Assembly (NCBI RefSeq): GCF_040807025.1
Contig: NC_090947.1
Span: 10,478,001 to 10,542,000, forward strand
Direction: 5' to 3'
DNA length: 64,000 nt
Origin: Struthio camelus
Lineage: Eukaryota; Chordata; Aves; Struthioniformes; Struthionidae
Below are positions 11,501-25,778 of this stretch, piece after piece. The notes below the pieces were generated by a model, which was not told the origin of the DNA, did not search any database, and saw only the letters and a program-made list of their open reading frames with translations. The position numbers and the translations under genes are program-made. Numbering within the stretch: position 1 is the stretch's first letter; every line of letters begins with the position of its first letter.

Positions 11501-14500
11501 GCTCATTACGTAGCAAAGACAGAGTTGAAAAAGAAGCAGTTTTAACTGTGCGTGGAAAGGGCTTTCTCGTTCCCAGAGTGTCTGAGAGTGTGCTTGCTAG
11601 GCTAACTAGAGACTTGGGAGAAGGAAGCAGAAAGGGACACTGCTGGGGAGGGTGGGGTGCTTAGGTTCACACAAGATGCTCGGGCCCCGTTGCTACCACA
11701 TTTCTCCTTCTCACCTGAAGAGTCTCCATATGCTCAGCACCACCTGAACCTGATAAATCCTACAGAAGATGATCCAGGGAAGAGGGATTATTCCTCTTTA
11801 TCAGTGCACAGAAATTGTGGTTTCCATGCCTCTTCACTTCTCCTCTGTACTTCCGCTGTGTCTCAGGGAGGTTTGTTTCTTATGCCCTTCTCCCCCAGGG
11901 TATATTTCCCTGGTGCTCCCTGCTGGACCCATGACTCAGTTTGAGAACTGCTGCTTGAAGCTCCTTATCCATACCATGATGATGAACCTTCCTGGCAAGT
12001 GGTAGGGGGTTAGTGCACTCCCCTTTCAGGAGACACCCCACAACTAAGCTGCAGTGTATTTCAGTCTAGAAGGCTGCAGTTGGGGTTTGGAGATGGCTAG
12101 AGAGATGATGGGGTTTGGAGACTGGAGAGGGTTAAAGAGGATGGAAATTGAGCTTGATAGATATGAAAATAATAGATTGCAACTCATCAGGCAAGTCATA
12201 CAGTGGGAGACTGATTTTCTTGAGGGACTGATATTGGGCCTTTCATATTCAGGTCAGTGGTTCAACTTCAACTTGTGCTGCTAAGTAATAGAAAAAGGTG
12301 GATTGAATACGAGAACCCAGCTTCTAAGGGATTAATGTGTTTGCTATACCTGCTGCTCCACCGTGTCCAGTCAAACAGTTATAAAGAGCTGAGAGGGCAT
12401 GACCAGAGATTGCTGTAATTTGAAGACAGATGGTACCCGCAGAAGCAAAGCTACTTTGCCACCGCCTCAACTGTGCCTGTGGAATGAATGAAGAGTTTGG
12501 TTTTTGAGAATCTTTTCCAAGTACAATATTCCTCTTTAGGGTTAGAAAAAAAATGGAAGCATCTGGTAGAGTACCTGAACTAGCTGGGAAATGAATACTG
12601 AGAGAGACTATTTCAGGTATATGACTCCGTGGCTGACTAGCCAGAGCTGGGGGTTTTGTTTCTGATGCATGGAACTTCTTCCCTTTCCCCCATTTTTTAC
12701 AGCCTTTGAATTAGCCCGGACACCAGGACAGAGTGTGGCGCTTGATTGCACTGAGTGCCCTGAGAAGACAGTCAAATCCCCTCAAAGCAGCAGTAAGTCC
12801 TCTGATGCTTTGGGGAACTGAAGCTGGGTGGCTAGGGGTTATGTTTCTGCTTGGGTGGTGGAGCGGATGCCTGGGTGCCAGCTTCTGTCGCGCCTGGATA
12901 TTTTAGTCAGCGTAACTTTGCAGTGAACTGTTTGGTGTGCATGGCCTCTAGTTCACCTGGATGTCACATCTTTTATTATGTGCTGCTGGCCTGGAGAAAA
13001 ACAGGAACTTCTGTCTCATTTTTTGCTGTGTCACTTAACTGATTTCTTCTATGTTAAACCCAAATGCTTGCACTTGAGAGAGTTATGAGCTGGCCTGTTG
13101 AGTGAGCATCAAATGGGTAGGACTGTGTGAATGTTCATGTGTAACTTTATACTTTCTTGCGTAGCATTCAAACACTCACTGCTATAAGGAGAAATATAGG
13201 TGGGAGAAGTCAGTGCAGGTCAGCCTTAGCAAGAGTAACTTGCCTTGTGTTCAGAAATGGAGTCGGATGAGCTCATGGACAGAAGAACATTTAGCTCTTT
13301 TTTCAGCATCTTCCCTCCTGCTAGTGGCCTCCCACAGAGCGGTGGCTCTGGAGCGGTGACTAGAACCAAATCTGTCTTCTGTGGTGAGAGCATTGACTGT
13401 CTTCATTATTCCCTTGCTTTCCTGTGGGGAGGTAAAAGTTCCTGCTATAGGACTAATCAGCCAGGGAGCTGATATTCTGGAGTAGTGTATATTTGGATAG
13501 CGGCTGCCTGTTTTCCTAATGGCTCATCTTGTGCCACTGTTGGAAATTCGTGATACTCTGAACAACGCTGTTTCTTGTCTTGCAGAACATTTGAGCAAAG
13601 CGCAGCAGAAGGTGAGTGACGCTTTCTTGCTTGTTTTTTCACTTTCAGCGCTTGAACTGACTAGTTACTATAGTGTTGGAGAGGAGGGATCTTGAAGAGC
13701 CTCACCCACAGTACAGATGTCTCTCTTAATCCAAGCAAGCAGGGAGTAATTCAACTGAGCCACCAGAGCTGCCATTAATCAGGATTATGAGATTTAGAGT
13801 GAATGTGCAAATCAACAGGTTTGACAGCCTAATTAGCATGGTTGGAGACTATTCCCTTGCCTTGCTCAAATGAGAATATTTGCCAGTCCTTTAATATGCA
13901 GTTCAACTCCCAGTTTTCCAGTTTCTCATCAAAAGAAGAAACAGCCTGAATCTTAAGGATAGCAGTGCTGTTGTAAAAGAAATTCAACAATCATGGTGCT
14001 GTTCAGTTTCTTACTTTAGCATTGGTTTATTTTAAAAAAAAAAAAAAAAAGAATTGTGATACCAGGGGAGACATCCTGGAAGTTGGTATCTTCTTTAGAG
14101 ATGGTACAGTTCAGACCTGCCCGTTGTGGTTGCCATGAACAAAGTGCTGTGAAACAGTTGGCTTTCTAAAGTGGTGTAGCATCACACTGGAAGTGTGTGC
14201 AAAACGCTTCCAGAATAAGGCTCCAGTATGAGAGAGGCCGGCCCAGACGTGCTACTTTGGAATGCCACATTTGTCTCTTGCTGAGACAAGATTAATGAAG
14301 ATTATTTAGATTATTTATTTATTATTTAGATTAGTTGTTGTAAACATGATCTGATGTCTAAGTCAGGCACGTGCTTTACGTGTGTACAACGAAGATGTGA
14401 CACTATGGCTTGGTGAGCCCAGGCAACTCTGTTCCCTTTTCTCTGCTCATTCTGGGCTTCATATTTCAAGTGGTCTGCTGACATTTTGGTAATTGTTTTC

Positions 14501-17500
14501 ATACTGGACCTCCAAATGGCTTTGAATAGACAGCGTGATGTGGAAGATGACTGCTAAGTCGAGCAGAAGTGTCTCCAGTTTGGCAGTGCTTTGGTTTGAC
14601 ACATCCTGAGGGGCCAGTGTCTTGGTGGGAAATTCAGCAGTTTTCCACCCTCCCACTCAGGGCATTTAGTTGAAAGAATTAAGCCCTCTTTGGAACCTGC
14701 TCCTGCCCCCCTGTGGTTATGGATGGCAAAAAAGAACTCTCCTGACTTACTGCTGCTGCTCTCCCAGGTTCTTGTGGGCTGAAAGAGCTTGGAAATGAAA
14801 CCTGTCTCTACTCTGCTTGGCTTTTGGGAGGCATATGTGACTTCTAATACATGGATCTTTTTTTGCTGTTACAGAGTAAAAGGAATGAATTTGTGTCCAC
14901 CACGCCTTACAGACTCAGGAGGAGGCTAGCAGGTGAAGATTGATCTTGGTAGTTAGCTCCCACTGTCAGTGGGGTGCCGTGTTCAGACAAGAGTGTTTCT
15001 CCTGCTCATAAGCGTCTGCTTGACTGTGACTACTTCATCCTACAAAGACTGTAGAAATGTCCCTAAGGAAGTTTATTTTTACTGGCCCATTGCTCAAGAT
15101 ATGTAGACCTTTTTCCCTACAAAAATTACTGTTTAGCAAAGGGGTGGAGGAGGTAGAAGCACTGGGTTACTAAACTTCAGTGACATGATCAGAAGAGGCA
15201 AAACTGTGAATAATCCTACATATGCTTGACACTTCAGTAGCTATAGCTCTTAGCCTTTGGGGTCTGTAATCTTCAAGCTGCAGTGTAGGAGTGAAGGCTA
15301 TAGGGTTAAGATGCATTAGCACAATTACTTGAACCAAGTTAAGTTCTAAAACTTTATTGATGGCTGTGATATTCATGGTAAATTATCTCCAATGACTGGT
15401 TGGCTATATGTGTTCAGAATGAGTGCCGAGGAGAGTTCTGTGCATGATATTTCATGTTATGTTTCTTGTTTTGTGTTGTGAGAGCAAGACTGAGCCAGAT
15501 TCTGTCATTGCTCTTCAATCAACATTGTTAACACAGATCTTTTACAAAATCTTTTTTCAGCGTGTGACCCCAGACAGCACACAGCTTGCAGGATTGGCAT
15601 TTGGGAAAACTCTGTTATAGACATACTAGGAGAAACAGGGAATTTCATTGTCCTTTATTAGTCACTCTTCAGGGTAGAACTGTGTTTCTCAGTTGGTAGC
15701 AATGGGCAGAGCTTTACTAAACAAGATTTTGAATTCCAAAATGGGAAAGAAATGGCTGTGTGTGTGTTTGCAGTCCTCTTAACCATTGATTTTACTTTTC
15801 TGTTAAGTAGGCTTAGGAATCATATGCTTGGAAAACCTCTGGAGAACATATGTGGGAGAGAGGGACTGTGCAAAATGTGTTCCATGTGAGAAGTCATTGA
15901 TAGCTCTTAACCTTAAATTTATCCTCTAGCTCCAGACACTCATTTAGAAAGTGAGAGTGAATATTCTGCGTCCTGCTCAGAGGAGGAGGAGGAGGAAGAA
16001 CAGAAGGAAGCCAGCGCTGTTGTTTCAGGCCGAAAGACCCCAGCAAAAACTAAGGCTGCAGCTACACCTCCTCCCAAAAAAACTTTATCCAGAAAAATGA
16101 AGGAGGACAAGATGGTGAGCGTGCAGAAATTACACACCCAAGCTAGCAAGAGCGAAGGGATACTTAGTGACAGTAAGCTGTCAGTGGCCAGGCCTAAATA
16201 TGGGGAAGAACTGCCAGACTCATTTCCAACCAGACCAGCTGGATTAGCTTTTGCTGTGCTTCCAGGCAATCCTCACTGTACCCTCATAGTGTGTGAGCCT
16301 GTGGGCTAACTCAGTCTGTAGCCTCAACAGCTTCACAAAGAGTTCTGAGATGTCTGTGAGGCGAGAGTCATTGTACTGAGAAATGATGAAGAAATAGACT
16401 CCTATTGCACCAAAAGAAGTACACCTTTTCTGTCTCAATGTTTACCTTTGTGTCAGAATTCTTCAGCGGCCAGGATCCCCACACCCTCTCTAAACTGTTG
16501 CCTTCTTCTGTTCTCTTGGATACTCTTCCCTCTCCTCTCCAGGGAGGGGAGAACCATCTGACTGGGTTGGCTTTGGCAGAAGGTTATTGTAGAAGTCATT
16601 TTTGCATGTAACTTCTGATTTTCTATGCAGCCTTGCTCTATATCTCGTATTTGTCATCTTGAGACGTGTTTGTGGGTGCAGAGGGACAGGGTAACTTGAT
16701 AGCAGGGGAGAGCGGCTGATCTTGTTATTGCTTTTTCAGAGCAACCTGGTGGAGGAATACTTTGAAGCCCACAGTAGTTCCAAAGTGCTCACCTCAGACC
16801 GAACACTGCAGAAACTGCAGAAAAGAAGGCTGAATCAGGTATTCTTCATGGTGAACCAAACTACTCAGAGTTTTTCGTTTCATTGATAAAGGTTTCCCCC
16901 TCTGAAACTTCCCCGTGTTGCTATTTTCAGTCTATCTTTGCTGAAGGCGTTCTTGGTGGTAACCCTGGGGTAGGCAGAGAGTTGCCAGCGTTTTAAGCAT
17001 CATGTCTCCTACTGCTGCTCCTGAGCAAGGGCAGTGACAGCGGGTTGTTAATCCCTCAGACAGCAGGGAAAAGGCAGGGACAAAGCACTGCTAGAGTAGA
17101 TAGCTGAAAGTTGCAGTTGATAGAACAGGTTAAAGCTGGCTTTTGGGGGAGGAAAAGAGGGAGAAGCAGAGTGGTAGAGGCCTGCATTTAAAATTAACAC
17201 CAAACCAGCATTTTTGTGAATGAAATGGGCAGGGGGATTGCAAACCATCTTGATTATATTAGGCCAATATGTGTAAAGGAGATGGAGATATCCTTTTTCA
17301 TCTATGGATTACTGGGTCAAGCCCCATGCAGGATGGGACAGCTCTAAATGCTGTCACCTAGTTTGTGAAATGCACTTCATCCTGTTCCAGTTCCTAGGAG
17401 ACAGGAACTGTCTAACTGTGGTGGTGAGTTGCTGGATTATTGCTTTCCATAATGCCACTTTCACAGCTAGTTTCAAGCAAGTAGTTGCACCCTAGAGAGC

Positions 17501-20500
17501 CTAGGTACACAGCGACTGGTGCCAGGGAACACGTAAAATACACGTAATGCCCTCTTGTCTGTGATTTTTTTTTTTTTTGGGGGGGGGGGTGGTACTCATT
17601 TGTGTTTTAAAAGACAGCCTATATGCAGATTGCCTGATGCCTACTGTTGTCTGAAATTACTACACAGAGAAACATTTGGACTCTTAACAAGTTTTTGCAC
17701 AACAGCTCTGGAGGGAAATCAAGGCTTTCAGTATTAAATCTACTACTGGCACCAGAGAAGCTGAAGGCTTGGCAGTTCTATCTCTCAGTGCTTTATGTTT
17801 GTCTGAAACATTGCAGCTGCCTTTTGTGTTCTTTCTAGGGTAAACTGTCTTCTGCAAGGGAGTAGAAAGCAAAGCTGTTAAAATTGAAGAGAAAGGGAGG
17901 ACAGTGAAAGGCTTGCCTTTCTGATGCCATTTGTGATGCCGCAGTGCTGGTTAAATATCAACATTCCAGCGCGCCTTTAAAGCTGAATTAATCCTTTGAT
18001 TCTCAATGATTTTGAAATAGTGCTTTTTCTACATTTAGCTTTCAGCTGCACATTATTTCTTTTCTGCTGTATTTGTATTTCTCTTCAAAGGTGTCTGTGA
18101 GCATTCTCTTGTAGTGACAAACATATGAACCATCGCTAAGCATGTTGACTGGAACCCTTGCTCTTTTGAACAGAGTTGTGGTCTTGGTATCTTTCTGGTA
18201 CAGTGCTTGGTACTGTGAAAGCTCTGAATGTGTCTGTTGTTTCAGGAGTGGTGTTCCCAGACTCAACAGGAAGAGATAAAATATGGTGTGATACAGGCAG
18301 GAATCTTGGTTCTAGTCCTAGTCTGGCTACTCTTTCCCATAAGAAGTTTACTTGCTCTTTGCTTTGTTTATTCATCAGCAAAACCATGCTTAAGAGTTTT
18401 CCCAGGGGTCTTCACAGGGAAGCAGGAGTTGAGTGCACTGTCAGTGAAAACCATTCTGATCCCTAGCTAGAAAGCATGCTAGAGGAGTATTTGTAAGGAC
18501 TCCAGACATCTGTCCTGCCTTTCTCAGCTTTGAAAAACTGTCTTGTTTTCTCTTTCTTAATACAGGAAACACTGCGTGACCTCTTGAAAAAAGCTCCCCT
18601 TGCCTTTGCTGCTGAAATTAAAGAGCTAAACCAACAGCATGAGTCCCTGTTTTCCAAGTGGATGCTGCAGTTACAGTAAGTACGCAGTGAGAATCACTGA
18701 AGAAGCCAAGTAAACAGAGAGTGGCAGTAAACTTCCCCTCACGCCAACAATCATTCTGTGGACGAGTTAAGGAATGATCTTTTCCTTAATCTAGTGCTCA
18801 TGTTTAAAATTAGGTGTCATTAATTTAGATCATACCTGACTGACTCCTTGAACTGAATGCCTGAAGTGAAACAAGGTTGCATTCTGCCTGGTTAGTTTGT
18901 CTGTACCTCTGTAAACCAAGCTAGAGGGCGTTCACAATAGAGGGAACTTGAAGGATGAGAAAAGTGCTGTTGACGTAGAAACAATTTTGCTTACAGCAGT
19001 CTGGTTAATGAGTAGCCTATCACCGTTTTCTTCAGTATATGGCCATCCCCAGTGGCAGTGGTGTTAACTTTGAGCATCTGTAGTACCTAATGCTCTAGGC
19101 AAGCAGAAATCTTAATGCTGTTGGAAACCTTAGCAGCCTAAATTTTGTCTGGGATTGTGTGTATGTTAGTGGAAAGAATAGTCTTCTAAGAAAATAAATA
19201 GTGAAGTATAGAGAGCTATGAGACTCTGGCGTGCCTTAGAGAAGACAAGGCACCAGCTTTGAAGTTAAGTGCTGAGGCAGGAGCAGATGTTGATGAGCAG
19301 AAAGCCCCTCAGAAGCTCTGCAAAGGAGTGGAGTACAAAGAGGAGTTTGTGCTCCATGGGGAGCAATGGTGTGTATGAAAAAGACGGTAACCTTAAAAGT
19401 CAGAGACTTGTTGGAGGAGGAGTTCTCTGTGACTCAATGACCTGGGAAAATGGCTAGAGATATATGTGGCAGGATAAAAGGGACAAATCCAGAGATGATG
19501 CTGAAGTCAGTGACACCTCACCTTGGTATCTTGCCCCATTCTGGCTGCTGGAGCGGCCTGCCAGTCTTTCTGGTCAAGATGGTGCTTCTTCACTCCTCCA
19601 AAGGAAACAAAGGTTTGTGATTTGCTACCACACTCTCTTGTGTTTTCCTGCTTCTTTTTCAATGGGACAATTAGGATAAAGCAGGAAGTATGAGAACAGT
19701 GGCATTTTGCTTTGAAACTGTGCCTGTGGATCAGAGTAGAAACCTGCCTTGCAAGTGGATAGCATGCTTGCTTTTTTTCTTGTAATTGCTGTGACCCGTG
19801 GTAAATATTCAATATAATCACATGGTGAAGGGGTAAATTCAAATGTTATTCTGGTCTTCATTGTTGAAGATGTAGAGCTATAGTCTTATAGAATTCTTGG
19901 ACAATACCATTTTGTTCTGTAGATATTTTGTTACATAGTGGGCTTCCTAGCCTGCTAAAACACTTTCTTTTGCTAGGATGCTGTATTTCTGATTCCTTGC
20001 AGCTGACCTTCTTTGTCAGCTGTGAGCTGAAGGTAAGCCTGGAGTTGTTGAGTTCCCTAGAAACACGAAATTTTAAGAGGCAAGATTGAATTAGGTCATT
20101 TTGCTTAATGAAAATGGGGATGGATGAACCTAAGAGGGACTTGGACACTTTTTTGATTTACTGTATTTGCTCACTTGTCCACAGCTTGGGTTTCAATATT
20201 GTGCTTTATGGACTGGGCTCAAAGCGGGATTTGTTGGAGAAGTTTCGTACCTCTGTGCTCCAGGATTCTGTTCACCTTGTGGTTAATGGATACTTCCCCA
20301 GCATCACTGTGAGATCAGTAAGTGTGGTAAAAGCTGATGGGTTTTTCTAATCTTCCTGTGTTATAAGTACCAAAAAAATCTTTCAATACAAATTCTAAGG
20401 AAAGCTGCCTGCAGCCTATAGCTAACAGACTCTTGAATGAGGAGCAGCTCCCATCTCTTTTTTAAGAGTTTAAAGAAATTAGCCCATGCGTTTTCCCGGG

Positions 20501-23500
20501 AGTTGTGATTCCAGTCATTAATATATACTCATCAGTCTAAAGTCTTATTTTATGCCACTGTTTTGAAGAAGGGTAGCAATTTTAGGCTTGTGTTGACTGG
20601 TTTCAAGATTTGATGGTAAAAATCAGATTATTTTCCTCGTGACAGTCAAAGGCTAAGTTTCAGATTTTCTGCAGTAGGTCAATCAGTGCCAGAGCCTTCT
20701 GAAGAAACAATGGTGACTCTGCAATTTTCTGTTCCAGATTTTGAACTCCATCACGGAGGAAGTACTGGACCATACTGGGACGTTCCGTAGCCCCCTTGAC
20801 CAACTTGAATTCATCATAAAAAGGTTTAAAGAAGGTAAAATGACTGACCTTATGTATTAAAACAGTAGACTCCACTTGCTGTTAGGAAAGCCTGGGCATG
20901 TTCTTATCTCACAGTTTTCAAACAGACAGTTACAGCGTCTTATTCTGTTGTACTCAATGTATGTGCTGTCTTGAAGTTTATGCCACTTCTGAAAACGTAT
21001 ATGCACGAGGAATATATGTATACACGTATACATGCCCCCAAGCCATTGCCTCTGTCAGTGTTTTTCACCCACAAAGTTTCCTAGAAACGGAAGGAGGAGA
21101 GCATGAACATTGTAATAATACAGAGGCTCCTCGTCCCTTCAGCAAACTTAAATGCTCATCTCTCTTGCATTCAGCACAGTGCCTTTGTGCTTTACATATA
21201 CAGTGTAGCCACATGTTTCTTGGTGGAAGATAGGTCAACCCCCTGATACATGGGGGAAGGTGGTTCTTAGTGACTGCTTGAGGACCTGATATAAATAAAC
21301 CTGACTGAAATAAACAGGATGAAGAACTTGCAAACAATTTGGAATGGCAGTTGCTGATGGATGCCAAGTCCTTTGAGCTCCTCTGGAAAATCCTGGCCTG
21401 GGAGTCTTTCCGTAAATTTCAGTAGACACCGTGCTGAGGCTTAAGTGCACATAGTTTAGTGGAATGGTCATTTCAGTTTAATATATACAAATTCAGACAT
21501 TAAGATGAAATAAAGGACTGCAGTGTTGAACAGGCAGGTTAGAAATGGATTCAAAATTAAACTGATAACCACCATACAGAATGCTTGCTGAATTCTCTCT
21601 ATGTATAGGTTGTACTGCTTGTGTGTGTGTACATACACAAATTGCCTTGAGACTCTTAATTGCACAGGGGATTGTGTTCAAAAGTTTACACTCCATTCTC
21701 CATCATTATCTTTTGTGTATTTCTAGGGGGAATAAGAGGAAAAGACTGATTAATGACAGTCTCCACTTGAATCCACATAAATCAGTCTCATGTGTACTAC
21801 ACTATAGCTGATCTGACTGGGAGTCTGTGGAACCGTCAGTTTCCATCGGTAGCCAAATATGTATTTGCTTTCTGCAAAAAAGCTGCCTACTCTTCCAGAA
21901 TTGTTTCAGGGCTCAGTAAGCAGCTGTTCCCTGGGGATAACTAAGAGCAGCAACAAGCTAAGTTGGAACTTTTAATGTCTACCGTTTGCGTTATCCATGC
22001 TAAAAGTCTTTGTTGGTTCCCCCGAGGGCTCAGCAGGAAAAATTTCTAATGAAGTCAGTATACCTTGGATCCACTCTTGAACAGAGAATAAGTTTTCAGT
22101 GTGTGAGGAGGAGTTTAAGGATCCTAGTCATGTACCCCAAAAGCAACTGAAAAAACTGTGCTTAGACTTCCCTCCTAAAATACAGTTGAACGACCTTGAA
22201 TCTCAGGACTAAAAGCCATTGACAGGGCAATTCCTGATGAAGCACTGAGCAAGTGAAAAGTGGATTACGAGAGAAAAGCTTGAGCTGCAGAAAGAACAGT
22301 AGTTGTGATGAGAGTTGCAGTACAGTGAATTGAGAGAAAGCCTTTCACGTGCTCAGAAACCCTAAATGTGGGGCAGGAGTCAAAGTAAACTGTATAAGGA
22401 AAGTCATTTGATACTGGAATGATGAAAACGGAGGTGAGCATGATGAAATAGACTTGTCCTAGGCCGCACTGGGAGCGAGAAACCACTTTGTGTGCAGTTC
22501 CTTTGATCTGTTCTTTGCTGTTTTTCTGACGTTGCAGATGCATCTTTAGAGCTCTATGTCCTCATTCATAACTTGGACAGCCAAATGTTGAGAGGAGAAA
22601 GAAGTCAGCAGATCCTTGCACAGTTATCTTCTCTGCCTAGCATTTACTTCATTGCCTCTGTTGATCACATCAACGCTCCTCTCAGTGAGTACCCTTTGGC
22701 CTAATGTTCTTTGTAGCAAAAAGAGAAGAATCTGCATTCTACTCTGGGGCTGCTGTCACAATATGTCACAAAAGCATATGTCCTGTATCACACTTGATGT
22801 GCAAAATAGACCTGGTGATGTATGTCTGGCTGAAGCAGCTAGAAGCTGTGATTAGGAGTGGGGCCCTGTTGAACCGAAAGTGCATAAAGTCACTGAGAAC
22901 ATGAATAGAGTCCAGGCTTCTGGCAGTCTTTGCTTTAGGGACTTCCTGAAATGGAGATTGGATGTTATATCTGTTATTGCATCTGAACCATTCTGTTTCT
23001 TACCCAGAAATTTATCTAAACCTTGTTTAACCTTTTAACCTGTTGGCCCACTGCTGATGCTGGCATGATTTACAGCATATCGGTGAAGCTAGTATAAATA
23101 GGAGAGACGTGCAAGTGCTCTGTTGCGGAGAACTTGTCCGGCTTGAGGTGCAAGTGTGTGGATGAATGTACTGTAAATTCCACAAGACTATATTGTTTTC
23201 TCAGACCCTACAGTGGAACGAACTACACTTTAATATTGCTTATTTAATGCCTGAGAAAAGGTAAATCTCCCACTTCTGTCTGCTTTTTCCTTCCTCTCTC
23301 TGTCTAGTGTGGGATCAGGCAAAACAAAGCCTCTACAACTGGCTTTGGTATGAAACAACCACATTTAGTCCTTATGTGGAAGAAACCTCTTATGAGAACT
23401 CACTTTTAGTACAGCAGTCTGGATCTTTGGCTTTGAGCTCCTTAACACACGTCCTGCGCAGTCTCACTCCCAATGCCAGGTAAGACACTGTTATACTTCA

Positions 23501-25778
23501 TAGCAGCACCTTGTGAGCCTCCAGTCCTTACTGGATTAGTCTGGTCCCAAGTTCTGTGTTAGCTCTTGGGCATACTCGTAGCAAGAGGCAAGCCTTGTCT
23601 TCTGAAAACAGTTCTTAAGATAAAGACAATGTGACCTGGGTTCTAAGTAATTTATTACTTTAAAGGGGCAGAGCTTGGATAGCCGGCCTCACCAAGTCAC
23701 TAGCTGCATGCACAAAGTCCTTTCATGAGGGAAAAATCAGTTAATATTTTCTGCTGGGCTGCCTTCTTTTGGTTTCCCCTCTCCTTCTCCCACCTAGGGG
23801 GATATTCAGATTGCTTGCCCAATACCAGCTGGAGAACAAGGAGAACCCATCTTACCCAGGTACGTAAGCACCTTTTCTTGTCTGCTTGGGGTGGCATCAC
23901 TGCCAGTTCAGTCACAGTGGACACTGGCTTTTGGTATCCAGATTGCAACACCAGCAACAGAAGTGCTCTAACTGCTGGCTCAGTGAGACTCAGTGGCATA
24001 GGCTGTCTTCTAGTGGTGCTGTATCTGCCTCTAACAGAAACTAGCAGGTTCCAAAGGACCGTCTCTTACTGTTGTCTGCTTTGCTATTTAGTCGTGACTG
24101 ATAGCCTTTGTGGGAGACTGTGGAGTTACAAAATTAAAATAAAGGAAGAATTTGAACTTGCGTAACTCTAGCGTGTACGGGACCAGGGAAAGACAGAAGC
24201 TTCTGTTTCCACACTGCTCCTATCTAAGTGTTTTCTGGTGTGTCCCTGCATTCGAGGATACATGCAGACTATTTTGCCACTGTCTCTTAACAGCAATTGC
24301 AGGTGACATGAGCAGCATTTAATCATAAAGAAAGATGGAAGTAAAATAGAGGGGTTGGAAATGGAGATAGAATCACCGTGCTGAGAAGTGTGTTTAAAGT
24401 GCCATTAAACTTTCTATTAGGCAAATAGTGACCAGAACTTTAATCTACTTTTTTACTTGAATTTATGAAATATTGGCTCAGTTGTGTACTTGAAACAAGT
24501 GGTGATGTTGCTGTATCCTTTGTGGTCTAAGCGAAAGCAAGATTTGTAGGTAGACGTGATGTAATATCCATTGTTAGATGTGGAAAAATTAGACAAGCTG
24601 TCGGGGTCTGTAAGTACTCCAGACCTCAAGAAAGTCTTGCGTATCCTTGAAATAAGGCTGCCGTACCAGGGCATGAAATGTTGATCAGAATTTTGTTTTG
24701 AATCTGTGATCAGTTTGAAATGCAACAGGTTTTCTATATCTCACTTTTTAAGAGATTTTCTAAATCTGCATTCCCTCATATCCTGCTAAAACACTTGTCA
24801 GACAGTGCTTGCCTGATGCAAGGGGTGGGAGAAGATGCTCTTTGAACAGCTCTGGGAAGAAGCAGTGGATCTTCAGAATTTGACCACTTCATTTTCTTGT
24901 CCTCGCCCTTTTCTGTCTCCAGGGCTCTCTTTCCAAGACTTCTACCAGCAGTGTCGGGAGGCATTCCTCGTGAACAGTGATCTGACACTCAGGGCACAGC
25001 TGACAGAATTCAGGGACCACAAGCTCATCCGGACCAAGCGGGTGAGTTGCAGGAAGAAGATAATTCTGGAGATACAGCTATCTTAAACAAAAAGCTATTT
25101 GCTTGCTACTAAGTATCCCTGAGGCTTCAAGAGCCTTCAGCTCTTGAGTGAGGCTGGACTGCTTGAAGCACCTGGGCACTCGCAGAGGGTTGGAATTCTG
25201 TAATGGCAGCTCCTCCCGTGCCTCCAGCCTGTGAACTTCCTTTACATGAATAGCAGGCTGCAATGTGGTTTGGTTACTTAGCAGCCTACCGGGCTTTGTG
25301 GAACACAGCTTCCTGAAGACCTTGAGAAGTGACAGGCTCCTGGAGCTTGTCAGTCTGCTTCCTCTAGTTACCTGTATTTGCAGGACTGAAGAGTGTAGGC
25401 TAGCCCTAATAATGAGGCAGTATACCAGCACTAAATCTGGGAGCACAGTGCTGAGGAGCTACGTAGTGGAAGAACAGCATAGCCCACCAGAAGCTTTGAC
25501 TCTTCCCTGTGCTTGTGCGCTTCCAGCATTGCTCTAGTGAAATATTCCTGGTTTTAGCATTGTAGCCCTTCTGAATGCTGGCTAGCTCTCACCCACACTG
25601 CAAGTAAATGCCAGTGTTGCAGTGCTATCTAGTGGCTTGCATTGCAGCGTGCACCAGTGTTAACAGAATGTGTATGTGTGTCTGTTCTCAGGGAGCTGAT
25701 GGTGTGGAATACTTATTAATTCCTGTAGATGACAGTACCTTGACTGACTTCTTAGAGAAAGAAGATGAAGATATATAA
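8569..25778 (+). CDS. ORC2: Origin recognition complex subunit 2
   Basis: Sixteen coding exons: 8569-8659, 9631-9774, 10089-10175, 12703-12792, 13586-13611, 14875-14932, 15930-16114, 16740-16838, 18566-18675, 20185-20317, 20738-20834, 22538-22684, 23308-23479, 23798-23859, 24923-25041, 25692-25778 (TAA). All introns are GT..AG and the frame closes to 568 aa (human 577). ORC2 is a core subunit of the ORC1-6 complex that marks replication origins and loads MCM2-7. The N-terminal ~225 residues are low complexity, with an acidic run of seven Glu in exon 7 and a Thr-Pro site in RKTPAK. The conserved part starts at residue ~228 ([17 protein letters not shown]). A degenerate P-loop, GLGSKR, sits at 306-311 as expected for this non-ATPase AAA+-like subunit, followed by [13 protein letters not shown]. 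The tail [23 protein letters not shown] is the winged-helix end. Start chosen at the first ATG (gcccgccATGA); it aligns with the human N-terminus. Apart from repeat remnants at ~9095 and ~18268, I see no other gene in the introns. Confidence 0.97.
9095..9205 (+). mobile_element. CR1-type LINE 3' end fragment
   Basis: The stretch contains the recognisable avian CR1 3' terminal words: a gtcaggctggatg block, then cttccagaggtctcttccag and a ttcttctatgag ending that resembles the ATTCTATG tandem tail of CR1. It lies in sense orientation in ORC2 intron 1. The 5' limit is vague; more CR1 may extend back to about 8930. It is diverged and non-coding. It is the main repeat evidence that the genome is avian or at least sauropsid. 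Confidence 0.65.
18268..18395 (+). mobile_element. Possible old tRNA-core (MIR-like) SINE remnant
   Basis: In ORC2 intron 8, the phrase ggttctagtcctag followed about 60 nt later by an acttgctctttgctttgtttattcatcagcaaaa series follows the order of the MIR/tRNA-core SINE consensus (B-box-like block, then the ACTTAACCTCT..CAGTTTCCTCATCTGTAAAA block). The match is weak and could be chance. Confidence 0.3.
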